DNA of 64,000 nucleotides from Halomonas ventosae (GTDB lineage: Bacteria; Pseudomonadota; Gammaproteobacteria; Pseudomonadales; Halomonadaceae), in NCBI RefSeq assembly GCF_004363555.1, contig NZ_SNZJ01000027.1, positions 1-64,000 of the forward strand. The letters run 5' to 3'. Below are positions 63,373 through 64,000 of this stretch, piece after piece (the first letter of the stretch is position 1; each line of letters opens with the position of its first letter). The notes under the pieces are model-generated. The model saw only the letters and a program-made list of their open reading frames with translations. It was not told where the DNA came from and made no database searches. A program made the position numbers and the translations under genes.

Positions 63373-64000
63373 GACTCCAGCCTCCCGACACCGCCCCCGA
63401 GCGCATCGGCTTCCTGCTGCTGCCGCGCTTCGCCATGGTGGCCTTCTTCTCGGCCATCGAGCCGCTGCGCATCGCCAACCGCATCGGCGGCCGGACGCTG
63501 TTCGAGTGGGAGCTGATCAGCCGCGACGGCAAGCCGGTGGTGGCCTCCAACGGCATGCCCCTGGCGACCACCTGCGCGTTGGCCGAGGCGCCGATCACGC
63601 CGAGCCTGGCGGTATGTGCCAGCTTCGAGCCCGAGCACGGCATCGATGACGAGCTGACCGCCTGGCTGCGCGAGCGAGCCGCAGCCGGCTGCGTGCTGGG
63701 CGGCATGGATACCGGCTGCTATGCGCTGGCCGCCGCCGGGCTGCTCGATGACCAGACAGTGACCCTGCACTGGGAGTCGCTGCCCGACTTCCGCGCTCGG
63801 TTTCCCCGAGTCGACGCCGTAGAGTCACTCTTCGAGGTCACCCCGGAGGGATTCTCCTGTGCCGGCGGCAGCGCCGCCATCGACATGAGCCTCGACCTGA
63901 TCCGGCGCCGTCATGGCAAGGCCCTGGCCGACCGGGTCCGGGAGCAGCTGATCCACGATCAGGGGCGCCAACCGGCCAGCCGCCAGCGTGGCAGTCCGGG
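63369..64000 (+). CDS. GlxA-family AraC-type regulator, truncated by the window end
   Basis: About 210 residues are visible. They form the DJ-1/PfpI-like domain: IGFLLLPRFAMVAFFSAIEPLRIANRIGG, WELISRDGKPVVASNG, CVLGGMDTGCYALAAAGLLDDQTVTLHWESLPDFRARFP and CAGGSAAIDMSLDLIRRRHG, then the lead-in to the AraC domain. The pattern is that of ArgR/CdhR/GbdR-type regulators. Being last in the arginine-uptake and transaminase run it is a good candidate for its arginine-responsive activator. It differs in sequence from the GlxA protein at 51834-52877. Confidence 0.87.
   Translation, partial: MRLQPPDTAPERIGFLLLPRFAMVAFFSAIEPLRIANRIGGRTLFEWELISRDGKPVVASNGMPLATTCALAEAPITPSLAVCASFEPEHGIDDELTAWLRERAAAGCVLGGMDTGCYALAAAGLLDDQTVTLHWESLPDFRARFPRVDAVESLFEVTPEGFSCAGGSAAIDMSLDLIRRRHGKALADRVREQLIHDQGRQPASRQRGSP

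Overview
The window looks like a chromosomal segment of a high-GC, probably moderately halophilic gammaproteobacterium of the Halomonas type. This is inferred from the uniform high GC, the translation cluster thrS-infC-rpmI-rplT-pheS-pheT-ihfA, a cytochrome c oxidase cluster carrying the small DUF2909 and DUF2970 membrane proteins, ketone-body and acetyl-phosphate genes that suit a polyhydroxybutyrate producer, and betaine/arginine catabolic genes. No rRNA, CRISPR array, prophage or intact insertion sequence is visible. There is one tRNA gene.

Bases 1-12,300 hold carbon and envelope genes: 3-hydroxybutyrate dehydrogenase, an orphan HybE-like protein, an inositol-phosphatase-family protein, glutaredoxin 1, a pta-ackA pair, a DUF1338 protein, the CoA-transferase scoAB with a divergent LysR regulator, then an acyltransferase, an NlpD-like lipoprotein, a glycosyltransferase and a PAP2 phosphatase. 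Bases 12,300-20,600 hold an AlkB-like protein and the glycine cleavage genes: gcvT and an AGCS amino-acid symporter on the minus strand, gcvH-gcvP on the plus strand, followed by a LysR gene. Bases 20,700-31,600 hold ppnN, a MioC-like flavodoxin, ihfA, pheT, pheS, rplT, rpmI, infC, thrS and an OmpA-type lipoprotein. infC appears to start at ATC. The thrS leader carries a hairpin whose loop resembles the tRNA-Thr anticodon loop.

Bases 31,900-44,500 hold a DASS transporter and the aa3-type oxidase locus (ctaC with a fused cytochrome c domain, ctaD, ctaG, ctaE, surf1, ctaA, ctaB), two convergent small paralogues that look phasin-like, and an LrgA/LrgB pair. A tRNA-Pro(GGG) at 44,707 opens a flexible stretch (to about 51,100) with decayed mcrC and umuC remnants around a minus-strand run of stress/redox genes (LysR, wrbA, DsbA-like, EamA, NmrA-like).

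Bases 51,800-64,000 are the most interesting part. A GlxA-family regulator diverges from a plus-strand run encoding a gamma-butyrobetaine-hydroxylase-like Fe/2OG oxygenase, an HD-domain oxygenase-like protein, the 2-ketoarginine decarboxylase AruI, a betaine-type binding protein, the arginine:pyruvate transaminase AruH, a complete polar amino-acid ABC transporter, an aldehyde dehydrogenase, a small membrane protein and a second GlxA-family regulator cut by the window end. The oxygenase pair resembles TmpA/TmpB of trimethylaminoethylphosphonate breakdown, yet it is translationally coupled to aruI of arginine transamination. The joint pathway is not obvious and may be undescribed.

Three intergenic short tandem arrays (8 bp x 12, 12 bp x 5, 7 bp x 5) are also present. 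All functional names rest on reading translated sequence and remembered family motifs; no database search was run.
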